A stretch of 64,000 nt of DNA from Parachryseolinea silvisoli (lineage in GTDB: Bacteria > Bacteroidota > Bacteroidia > Cytophagales > Cyclobacteriaceae): NCBI RefSeq assembly GCF_021190955.1, contig NZ_JAIOAO010000003.1, forward strand, positions 1,302,001 to 1,366,000, read 5' to 3'. The notes under the pieces were generated by a model, which was not told where the DNA came from, ran no database searches, and worked only from the letters and a program-made list of their open reading frames with translations. Shown piece after piece: positions 1 to 8,929 of the stretch. The translations under genes were made by a program, and so were the position numbers. Positions within the stretch are counted from its first letter, which is position 1, and each line of letters opens with the position of its first letter.

Positions 1-811
1 AGGTCATGGCATAGAATTGTCCCGTATACCAGACTACACCCTGCCCTGCTGCTGCGCCAAACAATGCGATCAGCACCAGCTTCAGGTTTTCAGGTTTTGT
101 AAAACTCTCCTTGATCGGGTTCTTTGAAATCTTTCCCGAAGCTTTGATCTGTTTAAATAACGGTGACTCGTCCATGCGCAAACGGATAAATACGGACACC
201 GCCACGAGCACCGCGGAAAGGATAAATGGAACGCGCCATCCCCACTCACCAAACGCCTCACTACCGACGGCGCTACGCACCGCCAGAATTACGCCGATCG
301 AAACAAACAAGCCCAGTGTTGCCGTTGTCTGAATAAAGCTCGTATAAAAACCACGCTTACCCTTGGGCGCATGTTCGGCCACATAGGTAGCGGCGCCACC
401 GTATTCACCCCCCAGCGCAAGACCTTGCAAGAGGCGTAAGATCAATACAAGCGCCGGCGCAAACATACCGATATGTTTGTAGCCAGGAATTAAGCCGATG
501 GCGAAAGTCGATCCCCCCATCAGCAATAACGTGATCATGAAAGTATACTTCCGGCCCACCATGTCGCCAAGCCGGCCAAACACCAGGGCGCCAAAAGGCC
601 GCACAATAAAACCGGCAGCAAAGGTTGCCAGTGTCGCCAGAAAAGCCGCCGTGGGATTGCTCTGCGGAAAGAATTGTTCCGAAAGTATCGTGGCCAGACT
701 GCCAAAGATGTAGAAGTCATACCATTCGATCAGCGTTCCTACGGAAGAGGCAGTGATCACAAACCAGAGCGTTTTCTTTTGCTCTGGGCTAACAGTTGGT
801 TGGGGCGTCAT
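1..811 (-). CDS. MFS transporter, metabolite:H+ symporter type (3' end cut by window)
   Basis: A cytoplasmic-membrane secondary transporter. The first 270 residues are present and the C-terminal part lies outside the window. The reading frame starts at an ATG at 811 (MTPQPTVSPEQ) and stays open to base 1. Visible features are the N-terminal IEWYDFYIFG segment typical of the metabolite:H+ symporter (ProP/ShiA/KgtP) branch, the MFS motif A in loop 2-3 (GRLGDMVGRK), and RLLQGLALGGEYGGA in helix 4. At least six hydrophobic helices can be read. The substrate cannot be inferred; organic acids, osmolytes and shikimate are all handled by this branch. A possible -7 box TATCTTTC lies at 841-848. The gene is separated from the upstream TPR gene by a terminator. 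Confidence 0.88.
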   Translation of the reverse strand, partial: MTPQPTVSPEQKKTLWFVITASSVGTLIEWYDFYIFGSLATILSEQFFPQSNPTAAFLATLATFAAGFIVRPFGALVFGRLGDMVGRKYTFMITLLLMGGSTFAIGLIPGYKHIGMFAPALVLILRLLQGLALGGEYGGAATYVAEHAPKGKRGFYTSFIQTTATLGLFVSIGVILAVRSAVGSEAFGEWGWRVPFILSAVLVAVSVFIRLRMDESPLFKQIKASGKISKNPIKESFTKPENLKLVLIALFGAAAGQGVVWYTGQFYAMT

Positions 812-925
812 GGGCTGTGTTTACAGTAACTACTTGTGGAGAAAGATACTATACAACATCAGATTTCCCAATGCAATCGGATACGGTTATCACCAGATCA
901 CGATAAATGGTCGGAATAGCAGTAT

Positions 926-960
926 ACAAAAACGAGACAGGGGGCCATAAGCCCCCTGTT
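926..960 (-). terminator. Rho-independent terminator of the gyrA-TPR unit
   Basis: A perfect 9-bp stem (937-945 with 951-959, GC-rich core) encloses a 5-nt loop. Read on the minus strand it is followed by CGTTTTTGT. It lies about 30 nt after the stop of the TPR gene and isolates the MFS gene. Confidence 0.75.
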
Positions 961-987
961 GCAAATATCGTTATGTGTTACCGACAA

Positions 988-2175
988 TTAGTCGTCGGCA
1001 CCGAGGGCCTTCAACTTAGCCGTTACACGCGCATCGTTCTTGTCGTCTGCGATGTAGTAATACAGTTGACGCAACTTGTTGAGCAGGTCGATCTCCATAT
1101 CTTTTGACGGGATCTTCATCTTCTCTGCTTTTTCCAGGAACGGAATAGCCGCTTCACTTTGCTTCACACGCTTCTGCACCAGCTCTTGTTTTTTCTTGGC
1201 ATTAGCAGCCGAGATACCGAGTTCGTTAATATCTTTTGAAGTCTTGTCGATCTCGATCAGGTAGAAGTTTGCCAGGTTATATTGCGCGTCGAAGTAATCC
1301 GGCGTGATCGCCAATGCGCTTTCGAAATTCTTCTTGGCATCTTCAAACTTCTGCAGTTCGTTGTTCAGTACGCCCAATAGGTAGAAGCTTTGCGCATCGT
1401 TCGGGTTTGCCTTTACAGCAGTTTCCAGCAGCTTGGCAGCTTCGTCATATTTCTTGAGTTGGATGAGCGAGTTCAGCTCAACAGCCTTCAGATCTTTGTG
1501 CGTGGGCAGAACTTTCAACACGTTGCGGGAAGCTGTCAGCGCAGCTTCGTAGTTCTGATCTTCGTACGCGATAAGGGCGGGCATGGTCATAGCCTGCGCT
1601 CTTCTACCACCCAACGTTACATATTGACCCAAATACTGTACGGCTTTTTCACGCGCTTCGCCATTGAAGGCTGCATACCCGGCGTACTCGTAGAAGGTGG
1701 TATCTGTCGGCTTGAAAGCAATGCCTTTTTCGAATTGCTTCAGGGCACCTTTAAAGTCTTCACCATTAAACAGCTTGTCACCTTTCATCAAGTAGCTGTT
1801 GGTGATAGCGGAAATCGCCATATCGTAAGGAACCAGTCCGCCTTTCTTGTCAGTCACGAAGTAAGCCGACGCCTTGCTACCGGCCAGCTCATTGGCTTTC
1901 TTAAACGATGCCGCAGCAACGCTCGCCAGATCTTCGGTTGAGCTGTAAGAAGATGTAGTATCCAGAGCACCGTAAATCACGCCGCGGTAAAACCAGGTCT
2001 TACCGTCGTTCATGGTCTTTTCGTAGGTCGTCGCCGCATCGATCATCGTTTTGGCTTCGTCGAGCTTACCATCTTTTAATGACGTCAGTGCTTTGTTAAT
2101 ATTCGGTTTGACTTCCTTCTGTGCCAATACAATCCCTGGAATGGCCAGGAAATACACAAGAGCTAATTTTTTCAT
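988..2175 (-). CDS. Periplasmic tetratricopeptide-repeat protein
   Basis: A 395-residue exported TPR protein of unknown specific role. The N-terminus MKKLALVYFLAIPGIVLA followed by QKEV is a clear signal peptide with an AxA-like cleavage site. The mature part consists of TPR-type helical pairs, for example FKGALKQFEKGIAFKPTD, YEAALTASRNVLKVLPTH, YDEAAKLLETAVKANPND and FEDAKKNFESALAITPDY. It ends with an acidic KALGADD tail. Only 30 nt separate its ATG from the gyrA stop, so it is probably transcribed with gyrA. TPR proteins act as protein-protein scaffolds; a cell-envelope role is inferred from the signal peptide only. Confidence 0.85.
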   Translation of the reverse strand: MKKLALVYFLAIPGIVLAQKEVKPNINKALTSLKDGKLDEAKTMIDAATTYEKTMNDGKTWFYRGVIYGALDTTSSYSSTEDLASVAAASFKKANELAGSKASAYFVTDKKGGLVPYDMAISAITNSYLMKGDKLFNGEDFKGALKQFEKGIAFKPTDTTFYEYAGYAAFNGEAREKAVQYLGQYVTLGGRRAQAMTMPALIAYEDQNYEAALTASRNVLKVLPTHKDLKAVELNSLIQLKKYDEAAKLLETAVKANPNDAQSFYLLGVLNNELQKFEDAKKNFESALAITPDYFDAQYNLANFYLIEIDKTSKDINELGISAANAKKKQELVQKRVKQSEAAIPFLEKAEKMKIPSKDMEIDLLNKLRQLYYYIADDKNDARVTAKLKALGADD

Positions 2176-2205
2176 TGTCAGTTGTTTATATAAGTGGGCA
2201 ATATA

Positions 2206-4782
2206 TTAAGATAGGTTTTCATCCGGTGTTTCGTCGGCCGGTGGAAGGCTATCCGGGTTTTCCGGTGCTATCTCCGAACCGTCTCCAGAATTTTCGTCCC
2301 CGCTGTTCTTATCTACCACAATTTGCTGAATTTTCTCCACAGACGATATCCGATCATCATCATTTAATTTAATGAGTCGTACCCCCTGTGTCGCGCGGCC
2401 CATAATGCGCAACTCGCTGACAGCGATGCGAATTGTAATGCCAGACCGGTTGATGATCATCAGCTCATCGTCGTCTACCACTTCTTTAATTGCAACTATT
2501 TTGCCAGTCTTCTCTGTAATGTTCAATGTCTTCACACCCAGACCGCCACGGCGCGTAATACGGTAATCGTCAATCGACGAACGCTTTCCGTAACCGTGTT
2601 CTGACACCACCAGCAGGTTGGCATCGTCGCGGGTTATGCAGACCATGCCGATTACCTTGTCGGTATCGCCTTCCAGCGTTACACCCCGCACACCGGCAGC
2701 CATCCGCCCCATCGGGCGTACGTCGGCTTCATTAAAGTGGACAGCCTTACCTTCGCTCTTCGCAATGATAATGTGGTTGCTACCATTGGTCAACGATGCG
2801 TTCAGCAGGCGGTCGCCTTCGTGAATGGTAATGGCGTTGATACCCCCCTGACGCGGCCGCGAGTATGCTTCCAGTGACGTCTTCTTAATTATACCGTTCT
2901 CTGTACAGAGAATGACATAGTTATTATTGATATAGGCGTCGTCCGTGAGGCTCTTGACCTTAATGATTGCGCGTACTGTATCCCCCGACTCAATGTTGAT
3001 CAGATTTTGAATGGCACGTCCTTTCGAAATCTTATTCCCTTCCGGAATCTCGTAGGCCTTCTTCCAATACACCTTGCCCTGATCCGTAAAGATCAACAGG
3101 TAGTTATGCGCATGTGCGATGAAAAGATGCTCCGTGAAATCGTCTTCTTTGGTACTGACACCTTTTGAACCAACGCCACCGCGTCCTTGCGTACGATACT
3201 CGGAAAGCAACGTGCGCTTGATATATCCCTGGTTGGAAATGGTAATCACCATCTCTTCGTTCGGGATCATATCTTCAATTGAGATGTCGTCGTCGCTGTG
3301 AATCACTTCGGTACGCCGAGCGTCACCATAGCGTTCCCTGAGCTCCGTCAACTCATCTTTAACGATTTGCATTCGCAGACCTTCATCTGCCAGGATGGCA
3401 TTGAGGCGATCAATGAGCGCCTTTACCTCTTTATATTCATCCTGGATCTTATCGCGTTCCAGGCCGGTGAGACGTTGCAGGCGCATGTCGAGAATAGCCT
3501 TGGCTTGAATCTCCGACAATCCAAAGCGTTGTATCAAACCTTCTTTCGCCGCTTCAGGATCTTTTGAATTCCGAATCAAGCTAATAACCTCGTCCAGGTG
3601 ATCGAGCGCGATGAGATAACCTTCAAGAATATGCGCGCGGCGCTCCGCCTCCGCCAGCTCAAACTTCGTTCTCCGAATAATCACTTCGTGACGATGCTCC
3701 ACGTAATGGTGGATCATGTCCTTCAGGTTCAGCGTCATCGGGCGTCCTTTTACCAACGCTACATTGTTGATACCGAACGTAGACTGTAACTGAGTGTATT
3801 TGAAGAGGTTATTCAATACCACATTCGGTACTGCATCACGCTTCAGATCGTATACAATGCGATAGCCTTCACGGTCAGATTCATCGCGAAGATCCGAAAT
3901 ACCTTCGATCTTCTTTTCGTTTATCAGCGCGGCCGTCTTCTCGATCATCATGGCCTTGTTGACCATGTACGGAATTTCCGTGACCACAATCTGATCCTTG
4001 CCGGAGGCGGATGTAACGATCTCTGCCTTGGCACGCATCACTACACGACCTCGCCCCGTCAGGAAAGCTTCTTGCACACCCGCATAGCCGTAGATCAACG
4101 CCCCGGTTGGGAAGTCCGGCGCAGTGACGAACTTCATCAGTTCCGGGATGGTAATGTCTCTATTGTCAATGTAGGCGTGAATACCGTCTACAACCTCGCG
4201 CAGGTTATGCGGCGCCATGTTTGTCGCCATACCTACGGCAATACCCGAAGAGCCATTCAACAGCAGGTTCGGAATCTTGCCGGGCAGCACAGAGGGTTCT
4301 TTCAGCGAGTCGTCAAAGTTAGGTTGGAAGTCAACCGTATCTTTGTTGATGTCCATCAGCATTTCTTCCGCGATGCGACGCAGACGAGCCTCCGTGTAAC
4401 GCATGGCTGCCGGCGAGTCGCCGTCGATCGAACCAAAATTACCTTGTCCATCTACTAACATGTAGCGCAGGGACCAGTCCTGGGCCATCCGGACCATGGT
4501 ATCGTACACGGACGCATCACCGTGCGGGTGATACTTACCGAGTACCTCCCCCACAATTCTGGCGGACTTCTTGTGCGGTTTGTTATAATTCACTCCCAGC
4601 TCAAGCATACCGAAAAGCACCCGGCGGTGCACTGGCTTGAGCCCATCACGCACGTCTGGAAGTGCGCGGGAGATGATCACCGACATCGAATAATCGATGT
4701 ACGCACCACGCATTTCGTCTTCAATATTGATCGGAATTATACTTTGCCTGCCTGGGACCAGGCCGCTGGTTTCTTCTGCCAT
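2206..4782 (-). CDS. gyrA: DNA gyrase subunit A
   Basis: The breakage-reunion subunit of the GyrA2B2 type II topoisomerase, which introduces negative supercoils using ATP. It has 858 residues, close to the family norm. The N-terminal winged-helix and tower region carries the catalytic tyrosine at Tyr129 in [10 protein letters not shown]. The six-blade C-terminal domain has a GyrA box at residues 532-538 (QGRGGVG), which marks it as GyrA rather than ParC. The quinolone-determining segment reads [17 protein letters not shown], so the residue matching E. coli Ser83 is Ala90. The C-terminus is an acidic, low-complexity tail ([18 protein letters not shown]). It is the first gene of a unit with the downstream TPR gene. 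The start is the ATG before MAEETSG. Confidence 0.97.
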   Translation of the reverse strand: MAEETSGLVPGRQSIIPINIEDEMRGAYIDYSMSVIISRALPDVRDGLKPVHRRVLFGMLELGVNYNKPHKKSARIVGEVLGKYHPHGDASVYDTMVRMAQDWSLRYMLVDGQGNFGSIDGDSPAAMRYTEARLRRIAEEMLMDINKDTVDFQPNFDDSLKEPSVLPGKIPNLLLNGSSGIAVGMATNMAPHNLREVVDGIHAYIDNRDITIPELMKFVTAPDFPTGALIYGYAGVQEAFLTGRGRVVMRAKAEIVTSASGKDQIVVTEIPYMVNKAMMIEKTAALINEKKIEGISDLRDESDREGYRIVYDLKRDAVPNVVLNNLFKYTQLQSTFGINNVALVKGRPMTLNLKDMIHHYVEHRHEVIIRRTKFELAEAERRAHILEGYLIALDHLDEVISLIRNSKDPEAAKEGLIQRFGLSEIQAKAILDMRLQRLTGLERDKIQDEYKEVKALIDRLNAILADEGLRMQIVKDELTELRERYGDARRTEVIHSDDDISIEDMIPNEEMVITISNQGYIKRTLLSEYRTQGRGGVGSKGVSTKEDDFTEHLFIAHAHNYLLIFTDQGKVYWKKAYEIPEGNKISKGRAIQNLINIESGDTVRAIIKVKSLTDDAYINNNYVILCTENGIIKKTSLEAYSRPRQGGINAITIHEGDRLLNASLTNGSNHIIIAKSEGKAVHFNEADVRPMGRMAAGVRGVTLEGDTDKVIGMVCITRDDANLLVVSEHGYGKRSSIDDYRITRRGGLGVKTLNITEKTGKIVAIKEVVDDDELMIINRSGITIRIAVSELRIMGRATQGVRLIKLNDDDRISSVEKIQQIVVDKNSGDENSGDGSEIAPENPDSLPPADETPDENLS

Positions 4783-4827
4783 CTAAATGGGTTGTTTTAG
4801 CTTAAATTAAGCCTTTTTTTAGGCCTC

Positions 4828-4835
4828 GCAAGATA
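4828..4835 (-). promoter_or_regulatory. Possible -7 promoter box for gyrA
   Basis: TATCTTGC on the minus strand resembles the Bacteroidota -7 consensus TAnnTTTG. It would give a leader of about 40 nt before the gyrA ATG. No convincing -33 TTG is seen. Confidence 0.3.
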
Positions 4836-4955
4836 GCAAAAAGCATTAAAAATTAAGCGCTGAAGTGGAATAGTTGTGATAACAAAACGCTTGTTTTTGC
4901 AAGGCTGGCGCGCACACGGAAAGCAGGTCTAAAAACACCTGAAGGAAGCCTTCGC

Positions 4956-6008
4956 CTAGTAGGGATTCAGCTTCTTTTTGTTCTTGCCTTTGTACTTGAT
5001 GAGTGTCGGATAGTTCTCGCCGTAGTGTGGATTTTGCTTCTTGTAGATCGGGTGTTTGCGACTGCGGTATTCCCGGTTGCCATGCGCGTGGTTCATCTGC
5101 GCGTGGCATGTCTTGAGGAAACAACGACGCAGCTCCGGAATGCGATATGTGGCGCCTACGTTAATGTAAAAGGCATTAAAGCGATGCTGGATAGACTGTC
5201 CTGTCTCGGGCACGTTGAGCTTGTAGCTTTTGATCTCGTAGGACGGGCGCACAAACAGGCGGAAATATTCCGACATCTCACGCTCCACGGTCACGCCCAG
5301 GTTCACAAAGACGCCTTTCTTCATCGCGTTCTTGTCAAACTTCTTGCCCATGGCATAGCCACCAATGTTGGCGTCTACCACCAGCAGGTAATCGTTGTAG
5401 CGATACACCGATGCGCCCAGCAGCACAAAATACTTCTTCAGGAAAAAGCTGGTCACTTCAGGCGAGTAGTTGCCGATCCGATCCTGGTAGCGCAACGGCC
5501 GAAAGTCGCCGACGCTCGTGTACTCAAACGAATATCCGCCACCAATGCGGTAGCGATTAAATTCTACATGCAGCGTCGCACGAATGGGGATGTTGAACGA
5601 TTTGCTTTTGAAGCCGATGTCCGCGGTATCCGAGTTAACCTGAAAACCACCCGGTTGAAGCGTGTTGCCCTCGGGTTGTACCTTGTTAAACCAGTTGGAA
5701 TAACCTTGCGCGGCGTTGTTGCCCTGAAACAACTTGGGCATCGAGTCCGGATTCTGCAAAATACCAAACCCATCCAGCTCGTGCTTAAAGGTTGTCGACC
5801 CATAGCCTGTGCTTAGACCGAACGTTACTTTGCTGAGAATACGGCGGAACAAACCAGTGCCCTGCCGCTTGATGTAAAAATACTCCAACGGTACGGATGC
5901 TTCCTGCTCCGTCTCATACTGGGCAAATGCTTCGGGCATTGCTGCCAGCGAGACCAGCACCAGGGCGGCTATGACGTAAGGCTTTCTAAAAGTGCGTGTT
6001 AAAGCCAT
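4956..6008 (-). CDS. Hypothetical outer-membrane beta-barrel protein
   Basis: A 350-residue exported protein that I do not recognise as a named family. The signal peptide is MALTRTFRKPYVIAALVLVSLAAMPEAFAQ, shown here only by its positions 1-30, with cleavage after AFA. The mature protein has alternating hydrophobic/polar strands rich in Tyr and Gly (RIGGGYSFEYTSVG, FVNLGVTVEREMSEYFRLFV, AFYINVGATYRIPEL), as in small outer-membrane barrels. After the last strand a Lys/Tyr/His-rich tail of roughly 55 residues (KGKNKKKLNPY at the end) follows, which is unusual because barrels normally end in an aromatic residue. A -7-like box TACCTTTA lies at 6053-6060. It sits 173 bp upstream of gyrA on the same strand. 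Confidence 0.65.
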   Translation of the reverse strand: MALTRTFRKPYVIAALVLVSLAAMPEAFAQYETEQEASVPLEYFYIKRQGTGLFRRILSKVTFGLSTGYGSTTFKHELDGFGILQNPDSMPKLFQGNNAAQGYSNWFNKVQPEGNTLQPGGFQVNSDTADIGFKSKSFNIPIRATLHVEFNRYRIGGGYSFEYTSVGDFRPLRYQDRIGNYSPEVTSFFLKKYFVLLGASVYRYNDYLLVVDANIGGYAMGKKFDKNAMKKGVFVNLGVTVEREMSEYFRLFVRPSYEIKSYKLNVPETGQSIQHRFNAFYINVGATYRIPELRRCFLKTCHAQMNHAHGNREYRSRKHPIYKKQNPHYGENYPTLIKYKGKNKKKLNPY

Positions 6009-6157
6009 TAAGCTAAAAAATGTAAGCCCTTCACAATCTGGCTATTGAAGGCTAAAGGTAAATGAAATTCAGCAATCATCCTAAGATTGTTTCCGGGTTG
6101 ATTCGGCAAGCCGTTGATTTGACACCTTTGATGCGATCTGGTAGCCATGAGCATCCG

Positions 6158-7561
6158 TTAGTAGTACCGGGAGGGGGTGTACTGAGTCTCTAACGAGGAG
6201 AACGTATGAAAAAGTGTCTGCCCCTTCTTTGCCTGATAGGTAAATTTATAATCCGTTGTACGTGTTGCCTCCGAAGTCAACTGGAATACGATTTCATTCG
6301 CCCCTTCCTTTAACGGCACGCGGCTGTAATAAATACTATGCGGTAGTGTCTGCCAGTTCCGGGTGTCGGCCTTTTCAGTCATGGCATTTACCAGCCCGAT
6401 CACCGCCCCCAGCCCTTCATCTTCCTTGCGAACACTATGCTCTGCGACTTTTTTCAAAGCAACCCGTAAAAGGCCCTTTCCAAACTCTTCCACCATACGC
6501 TTCTTCAAGCTGTAAAAAGCCACCTTACTGATATCTTCCCCCAGTTGCATAGGGTAACGCTCGCCGCCGATATCCACAGACGCCGAACTGAAATAGGGCG
6601 CCCGCTCCAGATACCGCGGAAAGGCTACCCGAAATACTTCCAGATCTGCCAGGTCCGCACGCTCCTTGTCCTCCTCCACGTGGAAAGGAAACTCCACCCC
6701 TACCGCATCGTTCTTAAACACCACCATATTGTCAGATCCACGATTGATGGCAAAGTTGATGCTCCACTCCGTCTTCACCGGACTAAGACCGTTGTGCCAA
6801 AAGAACACCAGCTCCGCTTCGGGTTCCGCCGGCTTATAAGCTTCCATCCCGAACTCCTCTTTGAACTTGTCGAATTCCTCGTAGAACCCGGTCCAGTATG
6901 CCGTGTTCAACAAATCAAGCTTAAGTTGCTCAGGCACCGTCATACCAAACATCTTCGCATATTCGCCCTGATAAATTTCCAGTGCATTGCGATAGGCAAT
7001 AAAGGCGTTGTTATAGTCGCGCGTTGACTGGTAGATTATGCCCATCAGGTTGTGAATAAACGCATCCTTCTGATACTTCTCTTCTGCCTTATACTTATCA
7101 CTAAGCTGATTCAGCCGGATGTTGAGGCGGCGACATTCTATCAATGCGTTGTCGGGCTGCCCTAACTTCAGATAGTTAATGGCCTTGAAGTACAGCAGCA
7201 TGAGATGCTCATGGTCTTCACCCCGGTATACAGCAAAGTTGGGATTGGTCAGATACGAGGTAGCCTCGTTGATATAATTAATGTGAAGGTCTTCACCAAA
7301 AAGAAAGCCTTTCTCCAGGTATTCGTTGCTCTCTTCGTATTTGCCCAGAATAGAAAGTAACAACCCATTGTTCACAAAATATAGAAAACGAGCTTTGCCG
7401 TTCTCTTCACGGTTGTTCTTCTTCAGCGTCTCCAGCGCTTGCTGCAGGTCGCCGCGCTCGAACTCACGGTTAAAGTCGAAGTGCTTTTGATAGTACGTGG
7501 CACATGCTGTCAGGCAGCATGCCACAATTCCTACCAGCGCATACGAAAACGTGCGGCGCAT
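6158..7561 (-). CDS. COG3014-family TPR lipoprotein
   Basis: A lipoprotein of 467 residues counted from the ATG at 7561 (MRRTFSYALV), preferred over an upstream frame extension because the lipobox LTAC (Cys20) follows directly. The N-terminal half is TPR-like (RGDLQQALETLKKNN, YNNAFIAYRNALEIYQGEYA). The C-terminal half is rich in beta structure and ends in a segment about interactions in trans (YYSRVPLKEGANEIVF). It matches the uncharacterised COG3014 family as I remember it. It begins 5 nt after the stop of the LpoB-like gene, so the two are almost certainly co-transcribed. COG3014 genes are often found beside LpoB-like genes, which suggests a periplasmic role in peptidoglycan or envelope assembly; that function is inferred from the partner. 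Confidence 0.75.
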   Translation of the reverse strand: MRRTFSYALVGIVACCLTACATYYQKHFDFNREFERGDLQQALETLKKNNREENGKARFLYFVNNGLLLSILGKYEESNEYLEKGFLFGEDLHINYINEATSYLTNPNFAVYRGEDHEHLMLLYFKAINYLKLGQPDNALIECRRLNIRLNQLSDKYKAEEKYQKDAFIHNLMGIIYQSTRDYNNAFIAYRNALEIYQGEYAKMFGMTVPEQLKLDLLNTAYWTGFYEEFDKFKEEFGMEAYKPAEPEAELVFFWHNGLSPVKTEWSINFAINRGSDNMVVFKNDAVGVEFPFHVEEDKERADLADLEVFRVAFPRYLERAPYFSSASVDIGGERYPMQLGEDISKVAFYSLKKRMVEEFGKGLLRVALKKVAEHSVRKEDEGLGAVIGLVNAMTEKADTRNWQTLPHSIYYSRVPLKEGANEIVFQLTSEATRTTDYKFTYQAKKGQTLFHTFSSLETQYTPSRYY

Positions 7562-7566
7562 AATAC

Positions 7567-8142
7567 TTAGTTCTTCACCAGCTTCTTGATCTCCTGCTGG
7601 CCGTACCAAATACGTTTGTTAGTTTCGATATCGGTAAGGAACAAGGTCGTGATATAATTCACCACCCGTTTCTTGTTATAGGTGTCTGTCTCCGATGTCA
7701 TCTCTCCTAACAGCATCAGGTCTGCACCTGTCTCCTTGCCAAATTGTTTGGCTGTCTCCGGCGAGGCAAAAGCCTGCTGATCGGTACGCTCTACGCGCAA
7801 CTTGTCGCGAAACTCGTCCGACTCCACCAACTCGGCCACGGCTGAATTCAGCACCACCATTTCTATCTTCTTCACATAGTTGTCGGCGTCGATATGCTCG
7901 GAGGTCTTATTACGAATACTTCCAACGATAATCACCGGCTTGCGCCCAAGTTGCTTGGCATAGTTCTTAAATGACGCAGCGTCGAACAGGTCGTAGATCA
8001 TCTTGTCGGCCACCATGCGCGAGTCGGTATCATTCCAGCGCCCGCTCAGGTCTATCTGTTCAGAAGGATCGACACGGGTAACGGAACGAGAACAAGAGAT
8101 CAAAAGAAAAAAGACGGCAATAAAAGAGTATACCTTCAGCAT
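7567..8142 (-). CDS. LpoB-like penicillin-binding protein activator lipoprotein
   Basis: A 191-residue lipoprotein with lipobox LISC (Cys17). In Enterobacteria LpoB reaches from the outer membrane to activate PBP1B. The family signs are visible: DLSGRWNDTDSRMVADKMI near the N-terminus, KPVIIVGSIRNKTSEHID, AVAELVESDEFRDKLRVER, KETGADLMLLGEMTSE and DIETNKRIWYGQQEIKK at the end. The length is normal for LpoB homologues. It is first in a two-gene unit with the COG3014 lipoprotein. Whether it activates a PBP in this lineage is an inference from family membership. Confidence 0.82.
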   Translation of the reverse strand: MLKVYSFIAVFFLLISCSRSVTRVDPSEQIDLSGRWNDTDSRMVADKMIYDLFDAASFKNYAKQLGRKPVIIVGSIRNKTSEHIDADNYVKKIEMVVLNSAVAELVESDEFRDKLRVERTDQQAFASPETAKQFGKETGADLMLLGEMTSETDTYNKKRVVNYITTLFLTDIETNKRIWYGQQEIKKLVKN

Positions 8143-8222
8143 AGCGGTTCGTTAGTTTGGTAGGTAGAACGTCAAAAATCCTGCCGAAGTTACGGCGCTG
8201 TCCGAGAATCTGTAACGACTGG

Positions 8223-8876
8223 TTACACCGCGGCCAGGGCGCGGATCATCGCCCTCGGGTCTGCCGCCTGGAAAACAAAGCTACCCGCCACCAGCACATC
8301 CGCCCCCGCATCCAACAGCCGCTTAGCATTCTGCAGGGTCACGCCGCCGTCAATTTCGATCAATGTATTCGCCCCGGCATCGTCTATCAACTGCTTTAGC
8401 ATCTGCACCTTGCGGTAGGTGTGCTCGATAAACTTTTGACCACCAAAGCCCGGGTTTACCGACATAACACATACCAGGTCAATATCACCGATCACGTCGG
8501 CCAACCCTTGTATGGGAGTATGCGGATTGATCGCGACGCCCGTCTTGCATCCCAACGCCCTGATCTGCTGCAAGTTTCGATGCAGGTGTGGGCAAGCCTC
8601 GAAGTGTACCGAAATGTTGGCCGCACCCGCCGCCCGAAAAGCTTCCACATAACGCTCCGGCTGCACAATCATCAGGTGTACATCCAGGGGCTTCGTCGCA
8701 TGGCGGTTGATGGCTTCCACTACGGGCAACCCCATGGAGATATTGGGCACGAACACACCGTCCATGATGTCGACATGAATCCAATGGGCTTCACTTTCGT
8801 TGAGCATGGTGATTTCCCGCTGCAGGTTGGCAAAGTCAGAGGCCAGCACAGAGGGCGCGATGATGGGAAGGGGCAT
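8223..8876 (-). CDS. rpe: Ribulose-phosphate 3-epimerase
   Basis: Interconverts D-ribulose 5-phosphate and D-xylulose 5-phosphate in the cytosolic pentose phosphate pathway. It has 217 residues, typical for Rpe. The TIM-barrel motifs are all present: IAPSVLASDFANL at the N-terminus, HVDIMDGVFVPNIS with the metal-binding His and catalytic Asp, DVHLMIVQPERYV, VMSVNPGFGGQKFI, and the phosphate-binding EIDGGV with LVAGSFVF near the C-terminus. It starts 53 bp after the stop of the subtilase gene on the same strand. Confidence 0.96.
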   Translation of the reverse strand: MPLPIIAPSVLASDFANLQREITMLNESEAHWIHVDIMDGVFVPNISMGLPVVEAINRHATKPLDVHLMIVQPERYVEAFRAAGAANISVHFEACPHLHRNLQQIRALGCKTGVAINPHTPIQGLADVIGDIDLVCVMSVNPGFGGQKFIEHTYRKVQMLKQLIDDAGANTLIEIDGGVTLQNAKRLLDAGADVLVAGSFVFQAADPRAMIRALAAV

Positions 8877-8929
8877 AAGAGACAGGTAAGAAACTGGCTG
8901 CTAAAATACAGATTCGGCCCTAACGATCC

